This document shows, one piece after another, positions 47,481-57,599 of a stretch of 64,000 bases of DNA. The first letter of the stretch is position 1, and each line of letters starts with the position of its first letter. Origin of the DNA: Fragum whitleyi (lineage: Eukaryota > Mollusca > Bivalvia > Cardiida > Cardiidae); assembly GCA_948146395.1 (NCBI GenBank), contig OX411559.1:4760501-4824500 (forward strand), written 5' to 3'. The notes under the pieces are model-generated. The model had not been told where the DNA came from. It saw only the letters and a program-made list of their open reading frames with translations, and did no database searches. Made by a program: the position numbers and the translations under genes.

Positions 47481-47488
47481 TTGTAAAC

Positions 47489-47570
47489 ATGGAGTTGGGA
47501 AAATCAGTTGTCGATAGATTTTGGGTGTTAAAAGATCCCTGGGCATACAATTGCGGCAATAAACAGAAGG
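47489..47570 (+). CDS. Candidate first exon, unrecognised
   Basis: AACATGGAG is a fair start context. The frame reads MELGKSVVDRFWVLKDPWAYNCGNKQK and meets GTAAAT at 47,571, a usable donor in phase 1. The unspliced frame would run to a stop at 47,680 (63 residues). The leader GTAGCGCCCCTTTGTAAAC is GC-richer than its surroundings. The donor phase does not fit the acceptor at 54,108. I recognise no domain, and chance is possible. Confidence 0.2.
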
Positions 47571-47689
47571 GTAAATGTCACACATGTTTTATAAAACTAT
47601 TGACATTGGAAATATTGGAGAAGTTGAGCTTGTATCAGAAGCAGAAAGCAAAAAACATGCATGAAACTGAAAGATCATGATCAAGAAGG

Positions 47690-48283
47690 TACACTACATT
47701 ATTGAATATACTGAACACATACTAGTCATTTTGTGTATCATGTAAAGTGACTCACATACAAAGAAATGTGCTTGAAAAATTGGATAACTTCCTTAAAAAG
47801 TTCTTTATCTATGGCACTGTACAGAACAGCTTGCTGGTTTTTTGCATATCTCCACACATCGCCGTGATTGTAGTTTGTGTGGATTTGGATGGAAAACCCA
47901 AAGGCCACATTTTTTCACCGAAAATCTGCAGGAATCAATATCCCACTTGACTACGACGTTGTGCGGGCAGGAAATATTGGATTTGCCTGGTATTTCCACC
48001 CGAACACGGTGAATCACTGTGATCAACGCAATTTTCCACCCATGGCCGCAAAAAGCAGTGATGCGTGGAAATTTCAAATAGAAAACACAATGGTAGCAAT
48101 GGCAAATCACCACTATTTTCCACCTGAATATTTTGTCCACGGTGTACAAGTGATTTAGGCCCAAAAAGCGCATACTTTACTGAATAGCTGTAACCCTGAA
48201 TTTATAAGGGAAAAAATACTTTAGTTATGAAATGATTTTTTTTTGGTCACAACCAAAAATGCCACATGGACCAGTTTTTTTTT
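47690..48283. other. Unassigned stretch with overlapping frames on both strands
   Basis: Frames of 93 residues (plus, 47,877-48,158) and 122 residues (minus, 47,805-48,173) overlap each other. TTTCCACC recurs three times on the plus strand (near 47,994, 48,033 and 48,117). The GC content is higher than nearby. Neither translation shows a domain I know, so I call no gene. Confidence 0.3.
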
Positions 48284-49689
48284 AGCTCACCTGAGCACGA
48301 AGTGCTCATGTGAGCTTTTGTGATCACCTTTGGTCCAGCGTCCGTCCGTCGGTCATCGTCCGGCGTCCGTCAACAATTACTTTAAACGACATCTCCCAAA
48401 CTACTGGGCCAATTAACACCAAATTTTACAGATATGTTGCTTAGGTGGTCCCCTTCAAAAATAGCTAAAAGAATTGAAATCCACGAAAAACCCTGGTTGC
48501 TATGGCAACCAAAGGTGAAATTTTAAAAAAATCTTAAAAATTCTTCTTCTCCTCAACCAGGAGTCCTAGAGACTTAAAATTTGGCATGGATGATTGGTTC
48601 ATAGACCTTAATTAGAATAGCTAAAATCATATCTGTTGGGACACCAGGTACGGAGCACAAGGGGGGAGGAGGAAGAACTTAGGGTAAATTTTGTAATCTT
48701 TAACCTTCTTCTTCTTTGGAACCAGGAGCCCTAAAGACTTGAAAATTGGCATGGATGATCAGCTTGTAAACCTTCATGAAAAAAGCTAAAATCATGACTG
48801 TTGGATCACGAGGTGCAGATCATCTGGGGGGAGGGGGTAGTGCTTTGTTGAAAATTTTAAAATCTTTGACCGTCTTCTCTGATGAACCAGAATCCCTACA
48901 GCCTTATTTTTGACATGAATGATCAGCTCATAGACCATATCTGAAATAGCTAAAATCATGAATGATTGGTCACCAGGTGCAGAGCACCTGGGGGCGGGCG
49001 GGTAGCTTTTCAGAGCAATTCTTAAATATTTAACCTTCTTCTTCTGATAAACTATGTGCCCTACAAACTTGAAACATGGCAAGGATGATCAGCATATGGA
49101 CCATAATTAGAATAGCTAAAATCATAACTGTTGGGCCACCAGGTGCGGAGCCACCGGGGGGAAGGGATAGTACTTTGTTAAAAAAAATTTAAATCCATGA
49201 CCTTCTTCTTCTGATGAACCAGAATCCCTTCAACCTTTATATTTGACACAGATGATCAGCTCATAGACCCTATTTTACATAGCTAAAACCATGAATGTTT
49301 GGCTACCATGTAAAGAGCATTGGGGGAGAGGGTAGTATTTCGGGTCAATTATGAATTTTTAAACCTTCTGATGATGAAGTAGGAATCTTACAGGCTCTAA
49401 ATTTGGCATGAGTCATCAGCTCATATACGTTAATCAGAATAGATATAGTCATGATTGTTTTGTCACCAGAGGCAGAGACCGAAGGGGAGGGTGTAGTGCT
49501 TTGTGGTAAATTTAACAATTGTTAAAAATTCTGAACCAGAATTCCTACAGCTTTTTCATTTGATATAGAATAATCAGCTCATAGAACTTAATTTAAAAAG
49601 CTATTATGATTGTTGGGCCTCGAGGTGCGGAGCAACAGGGGGGAGAGGGTAGTACTTCAGGTCAATTTTAACATTTGAACTTCTTTTTA
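48284..49689 (+). mobile_element. Hairpin-headed repeat, copy Ia, with ~163-bp tandem core
   Basis: The head AGCTCACCTGAGCAC-GAA-GTGCTCATGTGAGCT (48,284-48,316) folds into a 15-bp stem with one mismatch. TCCGTCCGTCGGTCATCGTCCGGCGTCCGTC follows, then a body of about seven degenerate ~160-165-bp tandem units, each with GATGATCAGCTCATAGACC, TAGCTAAAATCATGA and a GGGGGGAGGG stretch (near 48,661, 48,828, 48,990, 49,156, 49,322, 49,484, 49,638). No coding frame. The copy runs straight into a second head at 49,690. Confidence 0.75.
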
Positions 49690-50290
49690 AGCTCACCTGA
49701 GCACAAAGTCCAGCTTCTGTCCTTTGGTTGTCGTCTTGCGTCTATCAACAATTTCTTTAAATGACATCTTGTCCTAAACTACTGGGCCAATTTACACCAA
49801 ATTTTACAGAAATGTTTCATAGGTGGTCCCCTCCAAGATAGCTTAAAGAATTGAAATCTATGAAAAACACTGCTTGCTATGGCAACCAAAGTTGAAATTT
49901 AAGAAAATCTTTAAAATTCTTCTTCTGATGAACGAGAAGCCCTACAGCTTTGGAATTTGCCTTGGATGATCAGTTCATAGACCTTAATTATGAGAGCTAA
50001 AATTATAACTGTTGGGCCACCAGCTGCGCATTACTAAAGTTATCCCAGATATTCTCTTGTAAAATGATCATGCAAAAACCAACATCTGATAACAGTTCCA
50101 TTTTGGATCTTGTATTTTTAAACAGAAATAGTAAAACTCGGACTGTGGAATCTTACTGGTCTGAACATAAGATTATTTTCCTTTACACATAAATTTGTTA
50201 CAGTTCAATAACTTTTTCAAAAGTAATGCAAGTTACCCTTAGGTGCTTTGACTCAGGTGAGCGGACCAGGGCCAAAGGCCCTCTTTTTCT
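49690..50290 (+). mobile_element. Hairpin-headed repeat, copy Ib, truncated and interrupted
   Basis: The head AGCTCACCTGAGCACAAAGT has lost the second arm of the stem. One tandem unit follows to about 50,030; LINE-like sequence then intervenes (50,034-50,191). The conserved tail TCAGGTGAGCGGACCAGGGCCAAAGGCCCTCTTT stands at 50,253-50,287. TCAGGTGAGC is the exact complement of the head's GCTCACCTGA. Confidence 0.6.
50034..50191 (+). pseudogene. LINE endonuclease fragment
   Basis: An open stretch of about 50 codons reads KLSQIFSCKMIMQKPT, then NSSILDLVFLNRNSK and SEHKIIF. The order (hydrophobic-PT-x-SILDLVF-...-S-[D/E]-H-K-x-[I/V]-F) follows the end of the apurinic-type endonuclease of many LINEs, where the final motif is SDH; here it is SEH. 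Only this scrap remains. It interrupts copy Ib of the hairpin-headed repeat. Confidence 0.45.
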
Positions 50291-50830
50291 AATTACTCTC
50301 GGATTCTTCATTGTATTATTATTTTCAAATGTAACAGTATATTTGTTGTGTTTTAATTCTTTAGGAGAGAAACCGACTAGAATCCCCTTAAAATATTTCA
50401 TTTCTTTCAGTATTGACGCCACATTATGAACATGTATCGGAGGATTCCTGAACGATGATCATCGCAGGCCAAATTTGAGGGTGGTTCAGAAGGGGGAAGA
50501 GCTGTGTTTTTAAACGATCACAGTTAGTAAGCCTGGAGAAGAGCTATGCTTTAACTATCATGACAAAAACTCATTTTGGAGAAAGGTAAGAGTTTGCTTT
50601 GTTTTACAGCAGACAATAAAGGTGCTTTCAAGAACATGAGCACTTTCTCCTTCTGAATGTGGGCAGCCTCACAAGTGCTTGCATGTGCTCACAATTCGAT
50701 TTGATAGGTGTTTTGCCAGTATTTGCTAAGATGGTGTCAATGCCAGTCCTGTAATGGAAATGCAGGAAATAATGCTAAACTGGAAACAAAACATAAATAC
50801 CTAATTTTAATTCCAACTTTTTCTACTTTT

Positions 50831-50889
50831 TTATGCCCCCACATCAATAAGATCGGGGGCATATTGTTTTACCGTTGTCTGTCTGTCTG

Positions 50890-50926
<37 letters not shown>

Positions 50927-51455
50927 AGTCCGTCATAGCGCAGTTGGTAGCACATCAGACTTACAATCTAGAAGTCCCGGGTTCGATCCCCGACGGTGGC
51001 ACTCATTCTTTCCGACTATTTGTCTTTAACCAATGGGTTGATAATCGTAGACCTATGTGTGGTAGTTGCTGGAGGCTAGGAAAGAATGTGATGGTTGTAC
51101 TGGTGAGAGAAATACCAGGAATCCATTGTTAGGTGCTGCAGCCGTGATATAACTGAAATAATGTAGAAAGCAGCGTTAAACTCCATTCAATCAATCTGTT
51201 TGTCAGTCGGTCGGTCTGTCTGTCTGTCTGTCTGCAAAACTTACCCAAAAAACTTAACATTGCCAATTACTTCAAGGCTGTTCAAGGTACAATGCTCATA
51301 TTTAGCATGATGATAGATCTCATCGAGATGCATCTGTAGATTCCAAGGTCAAGGTCATGTGACAAGGTCAAGGTCATCTGTCAAGGTCAAAATTTTGAAA
51401 AAAAATGGCTGTTTCGGGGGCATTTTGTGTTTAATGAACACATCTTGTTGATAGA
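50831..51455 (+). mobile_element. Hairpin-headed repeat of the ATGCCCCC type, split by a SINE
   Basis: The head ATGCCCCC...GGGGGCAT (about 50,832-50,862) is an 8-bp stem, followed by ATTGTTTTACC and a (CTGT)n run. After the SINE the run resumes, then AATTACTTCAAGG, a cluster of AAGGTCA motifs (51,341-51,393), and the closing GGGGGCATTTTGTGTTTAATGAACACATCTTGTT. The closing GGGGGCAT repeats the second arm of the head, and the CTTGTT end is shared with the other hairpin-headed repeats. Confidence 0.6.
50931..51194 (+). mobile_element. tRNA-derived SINE, copy 1, with 14-bp target duplication
   Basis: TCTGTTTGTCAGTC at 50,917-50,930 is repeated exactly at 51,195-51,208. The head (about 50,931-51,003) is tRNA-like: A box TAGCGCAGTTGG, anticodon loop CTTACAA (UAC, Val-like), B box GGTTCGATCCC. 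The body continues ACTCATTCTTTCCGACTATTTGTC, CCAATGGGTTGATAATCGTAG and GTGATATAACTG, and ends TTAAACTCCATTCAATCA. The tail type and body are shared with copy 2 at 55,315. I recall similar SINEs from bivalves but cannot name the family. Confidence 0.85.
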
Positions 51456-51470
51456 AATATTCCTGTTTTT

Positions 51471-54075
51471 AGCTCCACTGGCCAAAGGCCAGCGACCCAT
51501 TGGTATGACGGTGTGTCTGTCTACTGTCCTCAGGTTGTCCATCCCTGCGTAAACTTTTCTTTAAACATCCTCTCCTCCAAAACCAGTGGGCCAATTTAAA
51601 CAAAACTTGGTAGAAATGCCCCTTGGGTTACTCTCTTCCTAAATTTGTTAAAGAAATTTGAGTTGACCCACGTAATATGGGCGTGGAAGGGCAATGCATT
51701 TTTAGCTCACCTGAGCACGAAGTGCTCATGTGAGCTATTGTGATCACCTTTGGTCCGGCGTCCGGTTGCGGTCGTCGTCCGGCGTCAGTCAACAATTTCT
51801 TTAAACAACATCTCCTCCTAAACTACTAGGCCAATTAACACCAAATTTAACAGAAATGTTGCTTAGGTAGTCCCCTTCAAAAATAGCTAAAAGAATTGAA
51901 ATCCATGAAAAACTCTTGTTGCTATGGCAACAAAGGTAGAAATTTTAAGAAAATCTTTAAAATTCTTCTTCTTCTCAACCAGTAGTCCTGCAGACTTAAA
52001 ACTTGGCATGGATGATCAGTTCATATACTTGAATAAAAATAGCTAAAATCATATCTTTTGGTCCACCAGGTGCAGAGCACCAGGGGGGAGGGGGTAGTAC
52101 TTCGGGTAAATTTTGTAATCTTTAAGCTTCTTCTTCTTCGGAACCAGGAGCCCTACAGACTTGAAAATTGGCATGGATGATCAGCTCATAGACCTTAATG
52201 AAAATAGCTAAAAACATATCTGTTGGGCTGCCAGGTGCGGAGCATCAGGGGGGAGGGGGGAGTACTTTTGTGAAAATTTTGTGATTTTTAACCTTCTTCT
52301 TCTGATGAACCAGAAGCCTGACAGATTTGAATATTGGCATGGATGATCAGCATATGGACCTCTAAAAATAGCTAAAATCATTATTGTAGATTCACCAGGT
52401 GCAGAGCACCTGGGGGTAGAGGGTAGTACTTTTGTGAAAATTCTGTAATCTTTACCCTTCTTCTTCTTCTTCTGAACCACAAGCCCTACAGACTTGAAAA
52501 TTGGCATGGAGTATCAGCTCATAGACCTTAATAAAAATAGCTAAAATCATGACTGTAATGCCACCAGGTGCGGCACACCATTGGGGAGGGGGTAGTACTT
52601 TTGTCATTTTTTGTAACTTTAACCTTCATCTTCTAATGAACCACTAGCCCTACAGACTGCAATATTGGCATGGATGATAAGCATATGGATTTAAAATAAA
52701 ATAGCTAAAATCATGAATGTAGGGCCACCGGATGCGGAGCATCAGGGGGGAGGGGGTAGTACTTTGGATCAATTTTGAAATCTTTAACCTTATTCTTCTC
52801 CTGGATCAGGAACCCTACAGACTTGAAAATTGTCATGGGTGATCAATATATTGACATTAATAAAAATAGCTAAAATCATGACTGTAGGGTCACCAGGTGC
52901 TGAGTGTCTTGGGGAGGGGGTAGTATTTTGGATCATTTTTGAAATCTTTAAACTTCTTCTAATGAACCAGGAGTCCTACAGACTTGAAAATTGGTATAGA
53001 TGATCGGCATATGGGCATTAATTGAATTAGCTAAAATGATGAATGTAGATTCACCAGGTGCAGAGCATCTTGGGGGAGGGGGAGTGCTTTGTTGAGAATT
53101 TTGAATCCCTACAGCCTTTATATTTGACATGGATTGATCAACTCATTAAAGAAAACTTTATTAGTCTCAGACTCAGCCTGTATATCTGGCATAGATTAGC
53201 TGATCACAGACCTTTTATGAAAAAAGCTTAAATAAATAAAGACCAGGGGAGGAGCAGAGGGGGGGAGGATTATTTCAAATGTTATCTGATTGAATTAGTG
53301 AAAATCTCTTTTTCTGTGGTTGCATGGACATACCTAGGTAATGAAGCTTTTTTCTCAGGTGAGCGACCCGGGGCCAACTGCACTCTTGTATAACTTTTAA
53401 ATCTTTAAAAATCTTTTCTCCCAAACCAGTGGATGCATTTCAATGAAAGTTGGCATGAATGTTTCTTGGGTGACCCTTTACATAAATTGTTAAAGAAATT
53501 TTGATTGACCCCCAAATATGGTCAGGGCAGGGGGGGACTTATTTTCACTAAAAAAATTTAAAAAACTTCTCCCAAACCATTAGGCAAATTTCTATGAAAC
53601 TTGGGATTGCTGTTCCTTAGGTGACCCTATATTTCAATTGCTAAAGAAATTTTGATTGACACCCAATTATGTGCGTGACAGGATGGGATTTATTTTGTTA
53701 AAAAAATCACCTCGCGAACCATCTGGCCGATTCCAATCAAACTTGGCACGGATGTTTCCTTTACTTAAATTGTTAAATAGATTTTTGTTGACCCCCTTAT
53801 ATGGGCATGGTAGGGGGTGGGTTATTTTCAATGTGTAATCTTTAAAAAATCTTGTCCACTCAAACCATTTAGCAGATTTTTTAATAAAATTTGGCATGGA
53901 TGATCTTTTGGTGACCTTTCACATCAATTGTTAAAGAAATTTTGATTGATCCCAAAACATGGGTTGTTGGCTAATTTTCACTATAAAATCTTCAAAAGTC
54001 TTCTCCTCCAACACCATTGGGCTTAACTCAATAAAACTTTGCATGAAACACAAAAAATCTTTCCACAGGTGAGTG
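51471..54075 (+). mobile_element. Hairpin-headed repeat of the AGCTCCACTGGCC type, split by copy II
   Basis: The head AGCTCCACTGGCC-AAA-GGCCAGCG (51,471-51,494) and its first body unit end at about 51,700 (GGGCGTGGAAGGGCAATGCATTTT). After copy II the body resumes near 53,391 with TTTAAATCTTTAAAAATCTT and four ~147-bp units marked by TTGATTGACCC (near 53,502, 53,652, 53,787, 53,941). It closes with CACAGGTGAGTGATTTAG near 54,064-54,081, a diverged form of the family tail. Its end lies about 30 bp before the acceptor of the exon at 54,108. Confidence 0.6.
51704..53390 (+). mobile_element. Hairpin-headed repeat, copy II, near complete
   Basis: Head AGCTCACCTGAGCAC-GAA-GTGCTCATGTGAGCT at 51,704-51,736, same 15-bp stem with one mismatch as copy Ia. 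Seven or eight ~163-bp units follow, each with CACCAGGTGC[A/G]GAGCA and GGGGGAGGGGGTAGTA (near 52,085, 52,249, 52,415, 52,585, 52,745, 52,915, 53,075). The tail TCAGGTGAGCGACCCGGGGCC...CACTCTTGT ends at about 53,390. It sits inside the older AGCTCCACTGGCC element. Confidence 0.75.
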
Positions 54076-54107
54076 ATTTAGAACTTTCTTTTCCCTTTTG
54101 TCTTCAG

Positions 54108-54204
54108 GCTTTTTTGATTGATATGCATACAAAGAAGGCAAAGTTTCTAAAAGATGCAGACAAGTTTACTGCTGGTGGAAGAGATTTTCAGTGGTTGTAC
54201 AAAG
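54108..54204 (+). CDS. Candidate coding exon 2 of the 59-residue protein
   Basis: CTTTTGTCTTCAG is a strong pyrimidine-rich acceptor and AAAG/GTAATG at 54,204/54,205 a fair donor. The exon reads AFLIDMHTKKAKFLKDADKF then TAGGRDFQWLYK in phase 0 at the start and phase 1 at the end. Composition (Lys, Asp, Phe, Gly-Gly-Arg) is protein-like and unlike the surrounding repeats. The product would continue with the exon at 55,251. I do not recognise the family; a small basic protein with an acidic tail is all that can be said. Probability that this is a real exon is higher than for the ATG exon. Confidence 0.55.
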
Positions 54205-54395
54205 GTAATGAACATGTGGTAACCAGTAAGTGCATGAGAGTGTGCAACTTATTTTGAGTAAAAATAAGATAATGCTATGATAATGTGCAGAATTAGCCCA
54301 AAGGGAAATGGAAATCATCAGATTGACTAGGAAGCGAAACATTACCCTAAAAGATAAATGTTCTCATGAGTGGTCAACTTGAAAAACTTGATCAC

Positions 54396-54478
54396 GGAAA
54401 GTCACTTCATATACCTAGACACACTGCAACTAATTGAATTATGGAATATCACTACATACACACATGGAGCAACTTCAC
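54396..54478 (-). repeat. 86-bp short element, diverged copy
   Basis: GGAAAGTCACTTCATATACC, ACACACTGCAACTAATTGAATTATGGAATATCACTACATACACACATGG and AACTTCAC follow the block order of the 40,596 and 62,300 copies, with the middle degenerate. Orientation is uncertain because the element is partly palindromic. Confidence 0.4.
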
Positions 54479-54479
54479 A

Positions 54480-55250
54480 CAAAAAACGTCTATTTTAACA
54501 AAATTCATATAGTTGTTAAAGGAATTATTCAATAACATCCCTCATATCCTTAGATGTACCCAGAGAGGAGAAAAGAGCAGTGCATTACCTTGCAATTTAG
54601 TCCATAGGCACGCAATGGCAGTGGTTTTGTCTTAACATCATACTAATTATATTCATCCACGGTAGTACCCAAATGTTTTTGTTATGTAAAGGGAATTAAG
54701 CCAGATTTGATTGTTACTTTCTGAATGCTTGCAAAGCGTAGGATTTATCCATAAATGGTCACCCAAGGATGCAAAAAACTGTTGCATTACATGTATATCT
54801 AACTTGAATGTCTAAATACTTTTCACAAACATGTTTGTTTGTCATGGAAAGTCACTACATCCATCTCAATACACACCAACAAAGTCACTTCATTAACTTT
54901 TTTGGTTCTTGGGAAAAATTGAGCATACTGACTAGTGATAGCTGTTGGAAACATGTTAAGTAGGGTTTGTCAGACTCAAAGTGCCTGATTGTAAAATGCA
55001 ACTAAATGTGTTTAAACTGTTTGTGTTTATGTATCTCTGAGACTTCCACAGGTTTGATAGTTTCGACACTATGTGTGCATTTGTTTTGTAATACCCAATG
55101 TTAGCCAAATTCATATTTCCTGTTTCAGTGCCAAAGAGCCTTAGCCATAACAGTTAAAAACTCAACTCTACTTAAAGTGCTAATATATTTTAATTTATAA
55201 GATTAGGTCAATTGGATCACATGATCATTACTTTCAACATTGCTTTTTAG
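54480..55250. other. Intron-like stretch with a partial 86-bp element
   Basis: AT-rich. GGAAAGTCACTACATCCATCTCAATACACACCAACAAAGTCAC at 54,846-54,889 is part of the 86-bp element. TTGCTTTTTAG at 55,240-55,250 is the acceptor for the next candidate exon. Otherwise nothing recognised. Confidence 0.4.
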
Positions 55251-55303
55251 GAGATAAAGCGGGTGAAGAGACATTGGCAGATGAAGAGGAATTTGAGGAC
55301 TAA
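55251..55303 (+). CDS. Candidate terminal coding exon of the 59-residue protein
   Basis: The acceptor TTGCTTTTTAG precedes it. Joined in phase 1 to the exon at 54,108 it reads G-DKAGEETLADEEEFED and stops at TAA 55,301-55,303. The acidic end is typical of a genuine C terminus. The whole predicted product (10 + 32 + 17 residues) has no signal peptide or membrane segment. Eleven bases after the stop a SINE has inserted; its target duplication begins at the second base of the stop codon, so the copy downstream of the SINE holds the original 3' untranslated sequence. Confidence 0.5.
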
Positions 55304-55314
55304 GACTATGGTAA

Positions 55315-55593
55315 TTGATTGATTTAATGGGGTTTAGCGCCGCTTTCAACATTATTGCAGTTATATCACGGCGGCTGGAGCATCTAGCAATGGATCCCTA
55401 GCATTTCTCACACCAGTACTACCATTAAATCCTTTCCTGGCCTCCAGCTGCTATCCCACATAGGTCTACGATTATCAACCCATTGGTGAGAGACAAATAG
55501 TTGGAAAGAATGAGTGGCGCCATCGGGGATTGAAACCAGGACCTCTAGATTGACAGTCCGACGCCGTACCAACTGCGCTACGACGGCGGCTTG
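55315..55593 (-). mobile_element. tRNA-derived SINE, copy 2, with 13-bp target duplication
   Basis: AAGACTATGGTAA at 55,302-55,314 recurs exactly at 55,594-55,606. On the minus strand the element has a tRNA-like head (TAGCGCAGTTGG, GGTTTCAATCCC), the body CACTCATTCTTTCCAACTATTTGTC, CCAATGGGTTGATAATCGTAG, GTGATATAACTG, and ends CTAAACCCCATTAAATCAATC. It is the same family as 50,931. The anticodon region differs (GTC in place of TAC at the loop), and the B box has an extra mismatch. It lies in the presumed 3' untranslated region of the small gene. Confidence 0.85.
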
Positions 55594-55903
55594 AAGACTA
55601 TGGTAAGGTAACAAGTTCAGGATATTGAAATGGTGACGCAACAGCCCATAGAGCCCAAGTCATCAGCCCTGTCATTTTTTGGTGATGAAACAAGGCTGCA
55701 CTTTGTGTCCAGCGTCTGTCCATCCGAGTGTCTTCCATCTGTCAACAATTTAGTGTTTACACTCTGGCATCTGCAAAAGTTAGCCAATCTTGAATAAACT
55801 TGGCCAAAACAAGTAGGATCATAAGTTCTTGGACAAGTTTGATTATGGGCCTGATGGGATTAGAAAGTGCTGAATTATGCCCTTGAATGTCAAAAATGTT
55901 GTT

Positions 55904-57067
55904 GGCTCACCTGAAGTGCTCAAGGGAGCTATTGTGATCGATCGTTGTCTGGCGTCCGTCTGACCATCACGGCGTCAACTTTTTCTTTAAACGACATCTC
56001 GTCCTAAACTTATAGGTCAAAATCAACCAAACTTGGCAGAAATATTCCTTGGTTGGTCCCTAATGAAAATTGCTCAAATGGAAAGGATCCGTGCCATATC
56101 ACGGGTAAAGGGGCCTTAATGACAAATTTCTTGTTTTCACTCTAGAAGCCACAAAAATGGTCCAATCTTCTTGAAACTTTGTCAGAATGTTTGTTAGGTC
56201 ATGAGGATGGAGTCTATTGAAAATGGGAAGGATCCAGTCATATCACGGAAAAAGGCGCCTTAATGACAATTTTGTCAACAATATCTTTAAACAACATCTC
56301 CTCCTAAACTTATGGGTCAAAATCAACCAAACTTGGCAGAAATATTCCTTAGTTGTTCCCTTATGAAAATTGCTCAAATGGAAAGGATCCGTGCCATATC
56401 ACGGGAAAAGGGGCCTTAAAGACAAATTTCTTGTTTACACTCTAGAAGCCACAAATATAGTCCAATCTTCATGAAACTTGGTCAGAATATTTGTAAGGTC
56501 ATGAGGAGGAAGTCTATTGAAAATGGGAAGGATCCATGCCATATCACAGAAAAAGGCGCCTTAATGACAATTTTGTCAACAATATCTTTAACAGACATCT
56601 CCTCCTAAACTTATGGGTCAAAATCAACCAAACTTGGCAGAAATATTCCTTTGTTGGTCCCTTGTGAAAATTGCTTAAATGGAAAGGATCTGTGCCATAT
56701 CACGGGAAAAGGGGCCTTAATGACAAATTTCTTGTTTAGACTCTAGAAGACACAAATATGGTCCAATCATTACGAAACTTTGTCAGAATGTTTGTTATGT
56801 CATGAGGATGAACTCATTTGAAAATCGGAAGTATACGTGCCCTATCACGGGAAAAGGGGCCTTAATGACAATTTTCTCGTAAGAGCTCCAAACGCCACAA
56901 ATATAGTCCAATATTCATGAAACTTGATCAAAATGTTTGCCAGGTCACAAGAATGAACTCTGTTGAAAATGGGAAGGTTCGTGCCATATCATAGGAAATG
57001 GAGTCTTAATGATAATTTACTTGAAATATCAGGTGAGCGATTTAGGGCACTCAGGGTCCTCTTGTTT
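55904..57067 (+). mobile_element. Hairpin-headed repeat, copy III, with ~303-bp tandem core
   Basis: The head GGCTCACCTGAAGTGCTCAAGGGAGCT is a shortened stem. The body has about three ~303-bp units, each starting with CTCCTAAACTTATGGGTCAAAATC (near 55,997, 56,300, 56,604) and containing two related halves with GGAAAGGATCC, GCCATATCACGGGAAAAGGGGCCTTAA. The tail TCAGGTGAGCGATTTAGGGCACTCAGGGTCCTCTTGTTT ends at about 57,067. No coding frame. Confidence 0.7.
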
Positions 57068-57204
57068 TTAATTTTGTTTACACTCTAGCATGTACAATTC
57101 TTGATCGATCAAATCAAAATTTGGACATTATGTTGGAGACTGTAAGATCTCGGACAAATTTTCAGACTGATCTGACCAGAAAGTCGAAAGTAATGTGCCC
57201 TTGA

Positions 57205-57540
57205 ATTTGACAAAATTGCAGGCGGCCCAGGAACCTATAAATACCTATTTTATCCTATATTTCTGCCCCTACCAATAAAAACCTATATTATCACCCATTT
57301 TGCCCAAAATACCTATAAATACCTACATTTTTGTGTCTTGGGTTAGCGATGATTACCAATTTATACCAAATACTTTCAAAATAGCAGCTTTCTATGATTT
57401 AAATGTAATTATTATCTATCAATATACAGTAGAAATTAGTATTTTCCTTCATCCTCTTTCAAACTTTTTAAAATGCCAGAGAAAGACTGATCAAACATAA
57501 TATTTATCATTGTTGAAGAAGCTTGCATGTATGTCATCTT
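57205..57540 (+). other. Stretch with a short ACCTATA direct repeat, no gene
   Basis: ACCTATAAATACCTA occurs twice (near 57,232 and 57,310) and AAAACCTATATTAT between. AT-rich afterwards. The 66-residue frame here shows no domain. Confidence 0.3.
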
Positions 57541-57599
57541 TGACTGGTATTGACCATTTTAGTTAGTGGATATGTGCCTTTTATTACCAGTTAAGTTGT

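Noticed and set aside
47805..48173. Overlapping 93- and 122-codon frames as a gene
   Set aside because: They occupy the same DNA on opposite strands, neither has a recognisable domain, and I see no convincing splice or start signals.
48792..49082. 96-codon minus-strand frame and similar ones at 52,208-52,507 and 52,948-53,130 (PPAPRCSAPG)
   Set aside because: The same peptide recurs at ~163-bp steps because it is read from the tandem units of the hairpin-headed repeats.
50875..51132. 85-codon plus-strand frame with CLSVCLSVCLSV and LVAHQTYNLEVPGSIPDGGTH
   Set aside because: It is a translation of the CTGT run and the tRNA-derived SINE head.
55408..55641. 77-codon minus-strand frame with VAQLVRRRTVNLEVLVSIPDGATH
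   Set aside because: It is a translation of the second SINE, in the same frame as the first.
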